DNA of 64,000 nt, from NCBI GenBank assembly GCA_007713455.1, contig VMRT01000001.1, positions 124,001 through 188,000 of the forward strand. Direction: 5' to 3'. Below the pieces are notes generated by a model, which saw only the letters and a list, made by a program, of their open reading frames with translations, searched no databases and was not told where the DNA came from. Position numbers and translations under genes: made by a program. This document shows, piece after piece, positions 21,354-30,607 of the stretch. Numbering within the stretch: the stretch's first letter is position 1; each line of letters starts with the position of its first letter. The stretch is from Pseudomonas sp. Lineage in GTDB: Bacteria > Pseudomonadota > Gammaproteobacteria > Pseudomonadales > Pseudomonadaceae.

Positions 21354-21995
21354 GTGACCTCGGGTACCGAAGAAGAAACACTGGCGCAGATCAAAGACTG
21401 GTGGCAGCGCAACGGCAAGCCTCTTCTGTTTGGGGCTGTGCTCGCTCTGGTCTTGGTGTTCGGCTGGCAATTCTGGCAGAACCATCAGGTCAACCAGGCG
21501 CAGGGTGCCTCGGTGATCTATCAGCAGCTGCTCGGCGCAGCGCTGGAAGAAGGTGAAGCCGATGCGGCGGAAGTTGCGCGATTGGGCAATCTGCTGAAGA
21601 AAGATTTCGCCGGCACGCATTATGCGCAGTACGGCAGCCTGTTCGTGGCGAAGGTGGCGGTCGAGTCGGGGCGGTTGGACGAAGCGGCTAGCGAGCTTCG
21701 CGCCGTGGTCGACAAGCCCGCCGACAAGACGCTGGACGAGCTGGCTCGTCAGCGTCTGGCACGCGTTCTGGCTGCGCAGGACAAGGCAGAAGAAGCGCTC
21801 AAGCTGCTGGACGGCAAGGCTGATCAGGCCTTCGCAGCCAGTCGCGAGGAACTGCGCGGCGATCTGCTGGTGCAGCTTGGCCGACGCGACGAGGCACATG
21901 CGGCCTACACCGCGGCGAAAGAGTCGCTGTCCCAGGATGCGGCCATCGGTGGTCTGCAAATGAAGCTGGATGATCTGGCCCGAGGGGAGGCGTAA
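21354..21995 (+). CDS. yfgM: YfgM-family tetratricopeptide membrane protein
   Basis: YfgM is an inner-membrane protein with a periplasmic TPR domain. In E. coli it associates with the SecYEG translocon and PpiD and helps periplasmic chaperone networks. The 213-residue product starts at GTG after AAGGAGTG, has a cytoplasmic head (EEETLAQIKDWWQRNGKP), one membrane segment at about 23-41, and TPR-like helices to the end. It sits between hisS and bamB as in many gamma-proteobacteria. Confidence 0.9.
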   Translation: MTSGTEEETLAQIKDWWQRNGKPLLFGAVLALVLVFGWQFWQNHQVNQAQGASVIYQQLLGAALEEGEADAAEVARLGNLLKKDFAGTHYAQYGSLFVAKVAVESGRLDEAASELRAVVDKPADKTLDELARQRLARVLAAQDKAEEALKLLDGKADQAFAASREELRGDLLVQLGRRDEAHAAYTAAKESLSQDAAIGGLQMKLDDLARGEA

Positions 21996-21998
21996 ACG

Positions 21999-23147
21999 AT
22001 GCGCTGGAAGACTGCAGCATTGCTGACCCTGGCCGTACTGGCCGCGGGTTGTAGCAGCAAGGACACTAAAGAGCCGGAATCGGCGGAGCTGACCAAGTTC
22101 GAGGCGGAAATCTCCTTGAAGAAGGAGTGGAGTCGTTCGATCGGTGAAGGGCAGGGCAAGACCTACAACCTGCTGACGCCGGTGGTGTATGGCGACCAGA
22201 TTTACGCCGCCGATGTCGAAGGGCTGGTGGTATCCATGGATCGCCTGACCGGCAAGGTCAACTGGAAGAAGAGGCTTGATACGCCGGTTTCCGGCGGGGT
22301 AGGCGCCGGGTACGGCCTGGTGCTGGTTGGCACCCTGCGCGGTGAAGTGCTGGCGCTGGACGTCAGCACGGGCGAGGAGCGCTGGCGCAGTCAGGTCAGC
22401 AGTGAAGTGCTGGCTGCCCCGGCCGTCAATGGCGACATCGTTCTGGTGCAGACGCAGGATGATCGGCTGATCGCGCTGGAGATGGATACCGGCGCGCAGC
22501 GCTGGAGCTACGAGAGCTCTCCTGCGGTGCTGACGCTACGCGGGACCGGCGCACCGCTGCTGACCAATCAGCTGGCCGTTGCCGGCCTGTCCAGCGGCAA
22601 AGTGGTCGCACTGGATACCCGTCGTGGGCTTCCGGTCTGGGAGCAGCGCGTTGCCATTCCGCAAGGACGTTCGGAGCTTGAGCGGGTCGTCGATATCGAC
22701 GGTGGTCTGCTGCTATCCGGTGGCACGCTCTACGTCACCAGCTATCAGGGCCGTGCCGCGGCACTGGAACTGGAAAGTGGTCGTGTCCTATGGCAGCGCG
22801 ATGCGTCCAGCTATTCGGGTGCTGCTCTCGGCTACGGTAGCGTTTACCTGAGCCTTGCCGACGGCACTGTCGAGGGGATCGACGAGCGCTCCACGACTGC
22901 TCTGTGGCGCAATGAGTCCATGGCGCGCCGCCAGCTTTCGGCTCCCGCAGTATTTTCCAGCTATGTTGTGGTGGGTGACATCGAAGGCTATCTGCACCTG
23001 CTGAGCCAGGTCGATGGTCGTTTCGTCGCTCGCGAGCGTATCGACAGCTCTGGCGTCCGCGCCCGTCCGGTAGTCGAGGGCGACTGGCTGTATGCCTTCG
23101 GCAATGACGGCAAGCTGGTGGCGTTGACTATCCGTCAGGCTGACTGA
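21999..23147 (+). CDS. bamB: Outer membrane assembly lipoprotein BamB
   Basis: BamB is a lipoprotein of the BAM complex that inserts beta-barrel proteins in the outer membrane. The 382-residue product has a signal peptide with lipobox LAAGC (Cys18) and PQQ-like WD repeats forming an eight-bladed propeller (for example VVSMDRLTGKVNWKKRL, VLALDVSTGEERWRSQV, LIALEMDTGAQRWSYE). It lies 3 bases past yfgM, so the two are coupled. Confidence 0.95.
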   Translation: MRWKTAALLTLAVLAAGCSSKDTKEPESAELTKFEAEISLKKEWSRSIGEGQGKTYNLLTPVVYGDQIYAADVEGLVVSMDRLTGKVNWKKRLDTPVSGGVGAGYGLVLVGTLRGEVLALDVSTGEERWRSQVSSEVLAAPAVNGDIVLVQTQDDRLIALEMDTGAQRWSYESSPAVLTLRGTGAPLLTNQLAVAGLSSGKVVALDTRRGLPVWEQRVAIPQGRSELERVVDIDGGLLLSGGTLYVTSYQGRAAALELESGRVLWQRDASSYSGAALGYGSVYLSLADGTVEGIDERSTTALWRNESMARRQLSAPAVFSSYVVVGDIEGYLHLLSQVDGRFVARERIDSSGVRARPVVEGDWLYAFGNDGKLVALTIRQAD

Positions 23148-23164
23148 CCGCAAGTTGCGCCCAC

Positions 23165-23183
23165 GGCTCCGCCTGGCGGAGCC
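23165..23183. other. GC hairpin downstream of bamB
   Basis: GGCTCCG and CGGAGCC form a 7-bp stem with a 5-nt loop, 18 bases past the bamB stop. It precedes a stronger stem-loop. Confidence 0.45.
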
Positions 23184-23193
23184 CTGAATATTC

Positions 23194-23224
23194 GGCCGCT
23201 GCAATGCAGCGGCCTTCGTGTTTT
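23194..23224 (+). terminator. Terminator-like stem-loop before der
   Basis: GGCCGCTGC (23194-23202) pairs with GCAGCGGCC (23206-23214) around AAT, followed by TTCGTGTTTT. It may end or attenuate transcription from the hisS-bamB run 25 bp before der. Confidence 0.65.
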
Positions 23225-23249
23225 CTGAAATATCGCAGTGGAGAGCCGC

Positions 23250-24728
23250 ATGGTTCCCGTAATCGCCCTGGTGGGCCGCCCGAACGTCGGCAAGTCCACC
23301 TTGTTCAATCGTCTGACCAAGAGCCGCGACGCCATCGTGGCCGAGTACGCCGGTCTGACCCGAGATCGCCAGTACGGCGAGGCCAAATGGCAGGGCCGCA
23401 CCTACATCGTCATCGACACTGGTGGTCTGACCGGCGATGAGGAGGGCATCGACGCCAAGATGGCCGAGCAGTCCCTGCAAGCCATGCAAGAGGCCGATGC
23501 GGTGATGTTCATGGTTGACGCGCGTGCCGGCATGACGCCTGGCGATCAGATGATTGCCGAGCACCTGCGCAAGATGAACAAGCGCCACTTCCTGGTGGCG
23601 AACAAGGTCGACAGCATCGATCCGGATATCGCCCGAGCGGAATTCAGCCCGTTGGGCCTGGGCGACGCCCTTCCGATCGCCGCCGCACATGGCCGTGGTA
23701 TCACCCATATGCTCGAGCAGGCGCTCGGCATGTTCCCCAAGGACAACGCCGAAGTTGCCGAAGCCGAGGGTGAAGAGGGCGAGACGGTTGCCGAAGGAGA
23801 AGAGCTCAAGCGCATCCCTGGACCGAGCGAAAAGGATGGCATCAAGATCGCCATCATCGGCCGGCCCAATGTGGGCAAGTCGACGCTGGTCAATCGCATG
23901 CTCGGTGAGGAGCGGGTCATCGTTTATGACCAGGCCGGTACAACCCGCGACAGCATCTACATTCCCTTCGAACGTGATGACGCCAAGTACACACTGATCG
24001 ACACGGCCGGTGTGCGCCGTCGCGGCAAGATCTTCGAGGCCGTAGAAAAGTTCTCGGTGGTCAAGACGCTGCAGGCGATCCAGGATTCCAACGTCGTGAT
24101 TTTCGTCATGGATGCCCGCGAGGGAGTGGTCGAACACGATCTGAACCTGCTCGGCTTCGTGCTGGAAAGCGGTCGGGCGTTGGTCATCGCACTGAACAAG
24201 TGGGACGGCATGGAGCCGAGTGAGCGCGACTATGTGAAGACCGAGTTGGAGCGCCGGTTGTTCTTCGTCGAGTTCGCCGACATCCACTTCATCTCCGCCA
24301 AGCATGGTACCGGCGTCGGTAATCTGTACAAGTCCGTGCAGGCCTCGTTCACTTCAGCCGTGACGCGATGGCCCACCAGCCGTCTGACGCAGATCCTTGA
24401 AGATGCGGTTCGCGAGCATGCGCCGCCGATGGTTGCCAGCCGCCGGATCAAGCTTCGTTACGCGCACTTGGGCGGCGCCAACCCGCCGCTGATCGTGATC
24501 CATGGCAACCAGGTCGACTCGATTCCAAAGTCCTACACCCGTTATCTGGAGAACACCTACCGACGCGTCTTGAAGCTGGTCGGTACGCCCATCCGTATCG
24601 AGTACAAGGGCGGAGAAAACCCTTACGAGGGCAAGAAAAACACGCTTACCGACCGCCAGGTCAACAAGAAGCGCCGTCTCATGTCGCACCACAAGAAGGC
24701 CGAGAAGAAGCGCCGCGACAAGCGCTGA
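23250..24728 (+). CDS. der: Ribosome biogenesis GTPase Der (EngA)
   Basis: Der is an essential GTPase with two tandem G domains that acts in 50S subunit assembly. The 492-residue product has two GRPNVGKS P-loops (about residues 9 and 207), DTGG and DTAG switch II motifs, two NK-x-D motifs (NKVDS, NKWDG), an acidic linker between the G domains, and a KH-like C-terminal domain ending in a lysine/arginine-rich tail. ATG at 23250 (MVPVIALVG) with GGAGAG upstream is preferred to GTG at 23238. Confidence 0.97.
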   Translation: MVPVIALVGRPNVGKSTLFNRLTKSRDAIVAEYAGLTRDRQYGEAKWQGRTYIVIDTGGLTGDEEGIDAKMAEQSLQAMQEADAVMFMVDARAGMTPGDQMIAEHLRKMNKRHFLVANKVDSIDPDIARAEFSPLGLGDALPIAAAHGRGITHMLEQALGMFPKDNAEVAEAEGEEGETVAEGEELKRIPGPSEKDGIKIAIIGRPNVGKSTLVNRMLGEERVIVYDQAGTTRDSIYIPFERDDAKYTLIDTAGVRRRGKIFEAVEKFSVVKTLQAIQDSNVVIFVMDAREGVVEHDLNLLGFVLESGRALVIALNKWDGMEPSERDYVKTELERRLFFVEFADIHFISAKHGTGVGNLYKSVQASFTSAVTRWPTSRLTQILEDAVREHAPPMVASRRIKLRYAHLGGANPPLIVIHGNQVDSIPKSYTRYLENTYRRVLKLVGTPIRIEYKGGENPYEGKKNTLTDRQVNKKRRLMSHHKKAEKKRRDKR

Positions 24729-24738
24729 CTGCTCAGCG
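24723..24738. other. Palindrome holding both stop codons of der and the second cysE
   Basis: CGCTGA (24723-24728) and TCAGCG (24733-24738) form a 6-bp dyad with a 4-base centre. Each arm contains the stop codon of one convergent gene. It is too short to be a strong terminator. Confidence 0.5.
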
Positions 24739-25527
24739 ATCTCCGTCGAACGACTGGTCCATATCCAGGGCCGGTCGTGCGTGGCGCGGCGTGCCGACCT
24801 GACGAGCCGGATTGCCAACCACCGTGGTATGCGGCGCAACGGGATGCAGCACGATGCTGCCGGCGCCAACCTTGGCGCCTTCGCCAATCTCGATGTTCCC
24901 GAGAATCTTCGCTCCAGCGCCGATCATCACGCCGCTGCGTACCTTCGGATGGCGGTCGCCGCCTTCCTTGCCCGTACCGCCCAGGGTAACGCCCTGCAGG
25001 ATCGACACGTCATCGCCCACCACAGCGGTTTCGCCGATGACAATGCCGGTCCCGTGATCGAGCATGATGCCGCTGCCGATGCGGCTGGCCGGGTTGATGT
25101 CGATGCCCAGGCGTTCATTGCTGCGTGCCTGGATGAACATTGCCAGCAGGCGTTCGCCCTGTTCATGCAAGTGGTGCCCGACACGATAGGCCTGTAACGC
25201 CAGATAACCCTTGGAGAACAGGAACACTTCCAGCGCGGTGTCGAACGCCGGGTCGCGGCTGACGATTGCCTGCAGGTCAGCGCACGCCACCTCGGCGAGC
25301 GCTGCGGCCTGTTGGTGAATGCCAGCGAAACGATCAGTCAGCGTACGGCTCTGCTCGGTGCCTTCCGCCAGTGCTTGCCCAATGCGCTGGGCAAGCGCGC
25401 AGCCGAAATCGGGATGGTCGAGGATAGCCCGCTGGAATAGCGCGGCCAGGGTCGGCTCCGCATCCAGCGCGTGAAGCGCCTGGGCGCGTAGCTCGTTCCA
25501 TAGCGTGCTGACTGAATGACTGGACAT
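24733..25527 (-). CDS. cysE: Serine O-acetyltransferase (second copy, long N-terminal type)
   Basis: This 264-residue protein has the classic enteric-type CysE layout: an all-helical N-terminal domain of about 140 residues (WNELRAQALHALDAEPTLAALF, SKGYLALQAYRVGHHLHEQG) and then the hexapeptide beta-helix with GIDINPASRIGSGIMLDHGTG and LGGTGKEGGDRHPKV. Catalytic His pairs in LDHGTG and DRHPK are kept. It differs from the CysE at 8929 in its long N-terminal and short C-terminal part, so the two are not a recent duplication. AAGGAA precedes the ATG. Its stop lies four bases from the convergent der stop. Confidence 0.9.
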   Translation of the reverse strand: MSSHSVSTLWNELRAQALHALDAEPTLAALFQRAILDHPDFGCALAQRIGQALAEGTEQSRTLTDRFAGIHQQAAALAEVACADLQAIVSRDPAFDTALEVFLFSKGYLALQAYRVGHHLHEQGERLLAMFIQARSNERLGIDINPASRIGSGIMLDHGTGIVIGETAVVGDDVSILQGVTLGGTGKEGGDRHPKVRSGVMIGAGAKILGNIEIGEGAKVGAGSIVLHPVAPHTTVVGNPARQVGTPRHARPALDMDQSFDGDR

Positions 25528-25685
25528 GCGAGGTTCCTTATTGTCGATACGCGAGGGTGCTCGTTCGCTGCACTGTAGCAGCCCGATGGCGGGCGCCGTG
25601 CACCCTCGTATCGTGCATCGCTGTTCGGCTATCCTGTCTGCCTTCCTGCCGAACCCCCGTGCGGCAGGCTTGTCGGAAGGCTGAC

Positions 25686-26834
25686 ATGCTCATCAGTAAA
25701 CTGCCCAACGTTGGCACGACCATCTTCACCACCATGTCCCAGCTGGCCGCGGACACCGGCGCGCTGAATCTCTCCCAGGGCTTTCCCGATTTCGATGGCC
25801 CCGACGCGTTGCGCGAGGCACTGGCCCGCCACGTCATGGCGGGACACAACCAGTACGCACCGATGACCGGATTGCCGGTCCTGCGCGAGCAGGTCGCGGT
25901 CAAGGTCGCCGGGCTGTACGGACGGAAAGTGGATCCTGCCACCGAGGTCACGATTACCCCGGGTGCTACCCAGGCGATCTTCTGTGCGATCCAGGCAGTG
26001 ATCCGGCCGGGTGATGAGGTCATCGTCTTCGATCCCTGCTACGACAGTTACGAGCCATCGGTGCAGCTGGCTGGTGGCGTCTGCATTCACCAGCAACTGA
26101 GCCTGCCGGATTTCCATATCGATTGGCAGCGCCTGGCCGATGCCATTACCCCGCGCACGCGGATGATCGTGCTGAATACGCCGCACAACCCCAGCGGTGC
26201 ATTGATCGATGCTGATGATCTCGAACGTCTGGCGGCGCTGATCCGCGAGCGTGACATCTATCTGCTCAGCGACGAGGTCTACGAGCATCTTGTGTTCGAC
26301 GGCCGCGAGCATGCCAGCGTGCTGCGCCACGATGAGCTCTATCAGCGCGCATTCGTCGTCAGCTCTTTCGGCAAGACCTACCATGTCACCGGCTGGAAGA
26401 CTGGATACGTGGTGGCGCCGCCTGCACTCAGCAGCGAGCTGCGCAAGGTGCACCAGTACGTCAGTTTCACCGGTGTCACGCCGCTGCAGTGGGCGTTGGC
26501 CGATTTCATGGCCGAGCATCCCGAGCACATCAGCGAGCTACCGGCGTTCTATCAGGCCAAGCGCGATCTGTTCTGCGACCTGCTGGCGGGCTCGCGCTTC
26601 AGCTTTACCCGTGCCACCGGAACCTACTTCCAGCTCGCCGACTATTCGGCGATCCGTCCTGGTCTGGATGACGTCGCCATGGCTGAGTGGTTGACCCGCG
26701 AGCACGGGGTCGCGAGCATTCCGATTTCGGTTTTCTATCAGAGTCCCCCGGCCGGTCTGAGGCTGGTGCGCTTCTGCTTCGCCAAACGAGAGGAGACGCT
26801 GCGTCAGGCGGCGGAAAGACTATGCGCGATCTGA
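25686..26834 (+). CDS. PLP-dependent methionine/glutamine aminotransferase (YbdL/MtnE type)
   Basis: This class I aminotransferase has 382 residues. It shows SQGFPDFDGPDALREA, ITPGATQAIFCAI, LNTPHNPSGA, LSDEVYEHLVFDG and the PLP lysine in SSFGKTYHVTGWKTGY. The closest family I recognise is YbdL/KAT-III, which transfers amino groups from methionine, glutamine and aromatic amino acids to keto acids. The start is MLISKLPNVG with GGAAGG upstream; the frame is open earlier but unlike the family. Its end overlaps the nitrilase-like gene by 13 bases, which points to glutamine transamination coupled to omega-amidase. Confidence 0.88.
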   Translation: MLISKLPNVGTTIFTTMSQLAADTGALNLSQGFPDFDGPDALREALARHVMAGHNQYAPMTGLPVLREQVAVKVAGLYGRKVDPATEVTITPGATQAIFCAIQAVIRPGDEVIVFDPCYDSYEPSVQLAGGVCIHQQLSLPDFHIDWQRLADAITPRTRMIVLNTPHNPSGALIDADDLERLAALIRERDIYLLSDEVYEHLVFDGREHASVLRHDELYQRAFVVSSFGKTYHVTGWKTGYVVAPPALSSELRKVHQYVSFTGVTPLQWALADFMAEHPEHISELPAFYQAKRDLFCDLLAGSRFSFTRATGTYFQLADYSAIRPGLDDVAMAEWLTREHGVASIPISVFYQSPPAGLRLVRFCFAKREETLRQAAERLCAI

Positions 26835-27616
26835 ACAATCTGCCCGACCTCGAACTGGCGCTGGTGCAAACCAGCCTGATCTGGCAGGACGCTGCGGCCA
26901 ACCGCGAGCGCTTCGCCGCATTGCTGGATCAGGCCAGCGGTGCGGACCTGATCGTCCTGCCGGAGATGTTCACCACCGGTTTTTCCATGGATTCGGCTGC
27001 GCTGGCTGAGCCGGAAGGGGGGCCGACCTACGCCTGGCTGCGCGCTCAGGCCGCGCGACTGGATACGGTGATCACCGGCAGCGTGATCATCGAGGCGGCC
27101 GACGGCAGTCACCGCAACCGACTGCTCTGGGCGCGCCCGGATGGTGAGGTGCTGCACTACGACAAGCGTCATCTGTTCCGCATGGCGGGTGAGCACAAGC
27201 ACTACACCCCTGGGCAGCAGCAGGCGCTGTTCGAGGTGAACGGTTGGCGCGTGCGCCCGCTGATCTGCTACGACCTGCGCTTCCCGGTGTGGAGCCGCGA
27301 TCCACACGGCACCGACCTGCTGCTCTATACGGCGAACTGGCCAGCCGCGCGCCGCGATGCCTGGAACCGCCTGCTGCCGGCGCGGGCCATCGAGAATCTG
27401 TGCTATGTCGCGGCGGTCAACCGGGTCGGCGAAGACGGCAAGGGCTATCCCTACAGTGGCGACAGCCAGGTGCTCGACTTCAAGGGTGACACGCTGCTGA
27501 ACGGCGAAGAGCGTGATGCCGTGTTGCGCTGCACGCTGCGCTCACGCGATCTGGCGGCGTTCCGCGAGTGCTTCCCGGCCTACCACGATGGCGATCAGTT
27601 CGAGCTCAAACCCTAG
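26822..27616 (+). CDS. Omega-amidase-like nitrilase family hydrolase (YafV/NIT2 type)
   Basis: Members of this branch hydrolyse alpha-ketoglutaramate or alpha-ketosuccinamate to the keto acid and ammonia. The 264-residue product has the nitrilase triad Glu48 (VLPEMFTTGF), Lys115 (HYDKRHLF) and Cys149 (LICYDLRFPVW). It overlaps the aminotransferase before it by 13 bases. Known biochemistry pairs such aminotransferases with omega-amidase, since removal of alpha-ketoglutaramate makes glutamine transamination irreversible, as used in methionine salvage. The exact substrate here is inferred. Confidence 0.88.
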   Translation: MRDLNNLPDLELALVQTSLIWQDAAANRERFAALLDQASGADLIVLPEMFTTGFSMDSAALAEPEGGPTYAWLRAQAARLDTVITGSVIIEAADGSHRNRLLWARPDGEVLHYDKRHLFRMAGEHKHYTPGQQQALFEVNGWRVRPLICYDLRFPVWSRDPHGTDLLLYTANWPAARRDAWNRLLPARAIENLCYVAAVNRVGEDGKGYPYSGDSQVLDFKGDTLLNGEERDAVLRCTLRSRDLAAFRECFPAYHDGDQFELKP

Positions 27617-27738
27617 GCCCGGACCTCGGGCGATAGCCTGCTGCACTAAGGCGAGGCAGCGAGGTGCTGCGCTAACGGCGGGGAGCGTGAACGGCTGTTG
27701 TGGGGAGGCTCCCACGCTGGCGGCCGGGCACCCGCTGG

Positions 27739-28116
27739 TTAGTGCGTTGTGCTGTGGCGCCGTCGACGCCACAACAGCCAGCCATAGATCAGCAGATTGA
27801 CCAGCAGCACTATTGCCGCCAGCACATATTGCACCGGTATGCTCAGCCAGGCCGGGTAGATCAATGGCAGCAGGTAGTGCTCGATAAAGCCCGCCTCATA
27901 CCCCGCGTCACCCGCCAGCCGTCGCAGCAGATTCTCCCAGTACGTCAGCGGACACGGCCTCCCGGTCAGCTCGACGAAAACGCCCCAGACGATCGCCGGA
28001 ATGTGCAGCAACACGAAGCCGCGTTTCCATGCGACCAGCAAGCCGCCAAACAGCACGAAGAGAATGAACCCGAGGTGCAGGAGCAACACGGCGTCCGCGC
28101 CAACTCGATAGAGCAT
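27739..28116 (-). CDS. DUF2784 family small membrane protein
   Basis: The 125-residue protein has about four hydrophobic segments (residues 8-28, 33-52, 78-95 and 97-116). It contains the DUF2784 pattern: LLLHLGFILFVLFGGLL, then PCPLTYWENLLRRLAG and YLLPLIYP. The function of the family is unknown. It lies 4 bases after the next minus-strand gene and is probably in one operon with it. Confidence 0.75.
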   Translation of the reverse strand: MLYRVGADAVLLLHLGFILFVLFGGLLVAWKRGFVLLHIPAIVWGVFVELTGRPCPLTYWENLLRRLAGDAGYEAGFIEHYLLPLIYPAWLSIPVQYVLAAIVLLVNLLIYGWLLWRRRRHSTTH

Positions 28117-28120
28117 TGGG

Positions 28121-28747
28121 CTACGCCGTCGCGTCTGCGCGACTCATGCCGCGGATCTGGCGATCCTGCAGGCGCGCCATGAGGGTGACGGACAGGAGAG
28201 CGCCGAGCATTGCCATGAACATGTCCGATTGGGTATCCCATGGATCGCCCTGGGTGCCGAGAAAATCCTCCGCGCCCTGCCCGGCGATAAGCGCCACCCA
28301 CCATTCGATGAGCTCATAGAAGGCGCTGAAGGCCAACGCGACACAAAGTGCGAGAAAGCCGAGCATCTTTCCTGGCGCGACGAAGCGCAGGCGGAGCAGG
28401 ATCTCCCGTGCCAGCAGCGCAGGCGTCACACCCTGAATGAAATGGCCGAGCTTGTCGTAGGGATTGCGGCTGAGGTCGAACCATTCCTGCACCCAGAATC
28501 CCGGTGGTACCCGCGCGTAGGTGTAGGTGCCGCCGAGGATCAGGATCAGCGCATGAACGGCGATCACCACGTAGAGCAGTCGCGTCAGCGGCAGGCGCTG
28601 GTGGCTCCACAGCAGCAGGGGCGCAGCGATCAGTACCGGAGCGACTTCCAGCAACCAGGTGGCACGGTCATACGGAGCGATCGCGGAGCAGGCCAGCGCC
28701 AGCAGCACTACCAACCCCAGCGTTGAATAGAGTGTTCTGTCCTGCAT
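28121..28747 (-). CDS. DUF2238 (YjdF-like) membrane protein
   Basis: The 208-residue protein has five to six hydrophobic segments and the family block YARVPPGFWVQEWFDLSRN, YDKLGHFIQGVTPALLARE, SAFYELIEWWVALIAGQGAEDFLGTQGD and WDTQSDMFMAMLGALL. It fits the DUF2238/YjdF family, whose role is unknown. The conserved His, Glu and Asp near the membrane could bind a metal (inference). The start at 28747 is chosen by family length; the frame stays open to a TTG at 28807. Ribosome site is weak. Confidence 0.75.
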   Translation of the reverse strand: MQDRTLYSTLGLVVLLALACSAIAPYDRATWLLEVAPVLIAAPLLLWSHQRLPLTRLLYVVIAVHALILILGGTYTYARVPPGFWVQEWFDLSRNPYDKLGHFIQGVTPALLAREILLRLRFVAPGKMLGFLALCVALAFSAFYELIEWWVALIAGQGAEDFLGTQGDPWDTQSDMFMAMLGALLSVTLMARLQDRQIRGMSRADATA

Positions 28748-28829
28748 CAAGTTAGCCGTCGTGATCGATCCAGCCGGCAGCATGCCGGGGAGCCAGTCGG
28801 CCTGCAACCGGACGCAGGGTCAGGGCGCT

Positions 28830-29561
28830 TCAACCCTGGCGGGCGGGCGCCGCTGCCGAGCGGGAGATCGAACGTTTGCAGCGCCGCAGGTCGACGGCAC
28901 CGACATAGGCATTGGCATTGCCCTGCACGCAGGCGATGCGCTGGTTGCGCGTGCGCTCCCATTCGCTGACCGGATGCCGGCGGTTCCAGATGTCGTACAG
29001 GCGCCGGTCCTGTTTCGACAGGCGCAGTTTGTAGCGCTCGCTCATGTACAGATAGGTGCGGGCGATGGCACCGCGGCTGTACTCGGGTGGCATGGCCGTG
29101 CGCTGCTTGAAGTTCACCACGAAGGGGCAGGCACCGTACTGGCTGGGCTTTTCGCTGAGCATGCCGAAGCCGAAGTTGCTGCGGTCGCCGTTCACCTCGC
29201 CGACCACCGGAACCAGGTTGTGCAGGTCGGCTTCGGCCAGGCTGAAGATGGGGTCTTTGGCGGTGCACTGCTTGCGCCCGCCCTGTTGCCAGCACTGACG
29301 CTGATGGCCGATGACCCAGGCCGGGACGATATGCTCCCACTCCACCCGTTGAGCGCGCTTGGGCTGCTTGCGCGGGACATAGCCGCAGCTGCGCAGGTCG
29401 ATGCGATTGCCCTTGAAGCTGCAGCCGCAGTAGAAGTCCACCGGTCGGTCGGCATAGAGCGTCCAGGCGACCTTCTTCGCTTCGCGGAAGGTGCGAGGCG
29501 CATCGGCGTAAGTGTTGGTGCAGCAGAACAGGGCAAGCAAAAAGAGACTGAGGCGGCGCAT
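28830..29561 (-). CDS. endA: Periplasmic endonuclease I
   Basis: EndA is a periplasmic nuclease that cuts double-stranded DNA. The 243-residue protein has a signal peptide (about residues 1-19, LSLFLLALFCCTNTYA) and the endonuclease I core: EWEHIVPAWVIGHQRQCW near residue 74 (catalytic His), ADLHNLVPVVGEVNGDRSN, and a C-terminal RNQRIACVQGN. Six or more cysteines suggest disulfides. It stands alone on the minus strand with an AT-rich upstream region. Confidence 0.9.
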   Translation of the reverse strand: MRRLSLFLLALFCCTNTYADAPRTFREAKKVAWTLYADRPVDFYCGCSFKGNRIDLRSCGYVPRKQPKRAQRVEWEHIVPAWVIGHQRQCWQQGGRKQCTAKDPIFSLAEADLHNLVPVVGEVNGDRSNFGFGMLSEKPSQYGACPFVVNFKQRTAMPPEYSRGAIARTYLYMSERYKLRLSKQDRRLYDIWNRRHPVSEWERTRNQRIACVQGNANAYVGAVDLRRCKRSISRSAAAPARQG

Positions 29562-29660
29562 GGAATTCTCGACAACTGAACGAGTGTCGCATCCATGCGC
29601 GGGCCGGCATCTTACCTTTCGTTTAAGTAAAAGTAATAAAAAACAATAACTTGCATGATG

Positions 29661-30518
29661 TCACCAGGCCTTCATACGGCCCAGGCGGTTGATCTGCAGA
29701 GAGGCGAGAATGATCGCGCCGCCGACGGCGAGCAGAATCAGGTTGGTCGTGGTGCCCCAGAACAGCAGGTTGAGCAGCAGGCCCACCGGCACGGCCATGT
29801 TGTTCATCACCGCCAGGGTGCCGGCATCCACCAGGGTCGCGCCCTTGTTCCAGTAGAACTGGCCCAGCGCGGTGGCCAGCACGCCCATCCAGACCAATAC
29901 GGTCCACTGCGTCGTGGTAGTCGGCAGTTTCTCGACGTTACCGAACAGCAGCCACGCCGGCAGCACGATCAGCAGTGCGCCGAGGAAGAAGTAGCCGAAG
30001 CGGCGATGCAACGGCACGTCGGAGGGGTACCGCTGCGCCAGATGCTTGTAGAACACCTGGCCGGCGGCGAAGGTGAAATTGGCCAGCTGCATGAGCAGGA
30101 AGCCGCCGAGAAAATCGCCGGAAACCCCGTCGTAACGGATGAGCCCGGCGCCGAACACCGCGACGGCTGCCGCGACCAGCGCCCAGGGGTTGAAGCGACG
30201 GTTGAGCGCGTCGTCGATCAGCGTCACGTGCAGCGGCGTGAGCACGGTGAACAGCAGCACTTCGGCGACCGTCAGAACGTTGAAACTCATGTACAGGCAG
30301 AGATACGTCACGCCGAACTGCAGCGCGCCGACCAGGGTCACGCCGGCGATGAAGCCGGGGGCGACACCGCGCCAGCGGGTCAGCGGCAGGAACACCAGGC
30401 CGGCGAGAATCACTCGGGTCAGCACTGCGAAATAGCTGTCCACCTGGCCGGCCAGGTAGACGCCGATCAGGTTGAAGGAAAAGGCCCAGAGCAGGGTGAC
30501 GAAGATCAGATAGCGCAT
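29661..30518 (-). CDS. EamA/DMT-superfamily transporter (CarO/YddG-like)
   Basis: The 285-residue protein has about ten hydrophobic segments in two EamA halves. The first begins MRYLIFVTLLWAFSFNLIG and contains ARVILAG-like RVILAGLVFLP; the second contains LMQLANFTFAAGQVFYKHL. It resembles the carboxylate/amino-acid/amine transporter branch with an inner-membrane location. The start at 30518 is preceded by GTGGAGG. The same frame is open far upstream through the antisense of the next gene, but that part is not protein-like. Substrate unknown. Confidence 0.85.
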   Translation of the reverse strand: MRYLIFVTLLWAFSFNLIGVYLAGQVDSYFAVLTRVILAGLVFLPLTRWRGVAPGFIAGVTLVGALQFGVTYLCLYMSFNVLTVAEVLLFTVLTPLHVTLIDDALNRRFNPWALVAAAVAVFGAGLIRYDGVSGDFLGGFLLMQLANFTFAAGQVFYKHLAQRYPSDVPLHRRFGYFFLGALLIVLPAWLLFGNVEKLPTTTTQWTVLVWMGVLATALGQFYWNKGATLVDAGTLAVMNNMAVPVGLLLNLLFWGTTTNLILLAVGGAIILASLQINRLGRMKAW

Positions 30519-30607
30519 ACCGCCTCCACGACGAAGGCCGGCGACCTTAGCGGCTGCGCATGAAAGAGGGAAGGGCTGGCGCGCCCGCAGGCTCGCCAGC
30601 CGAGCGG

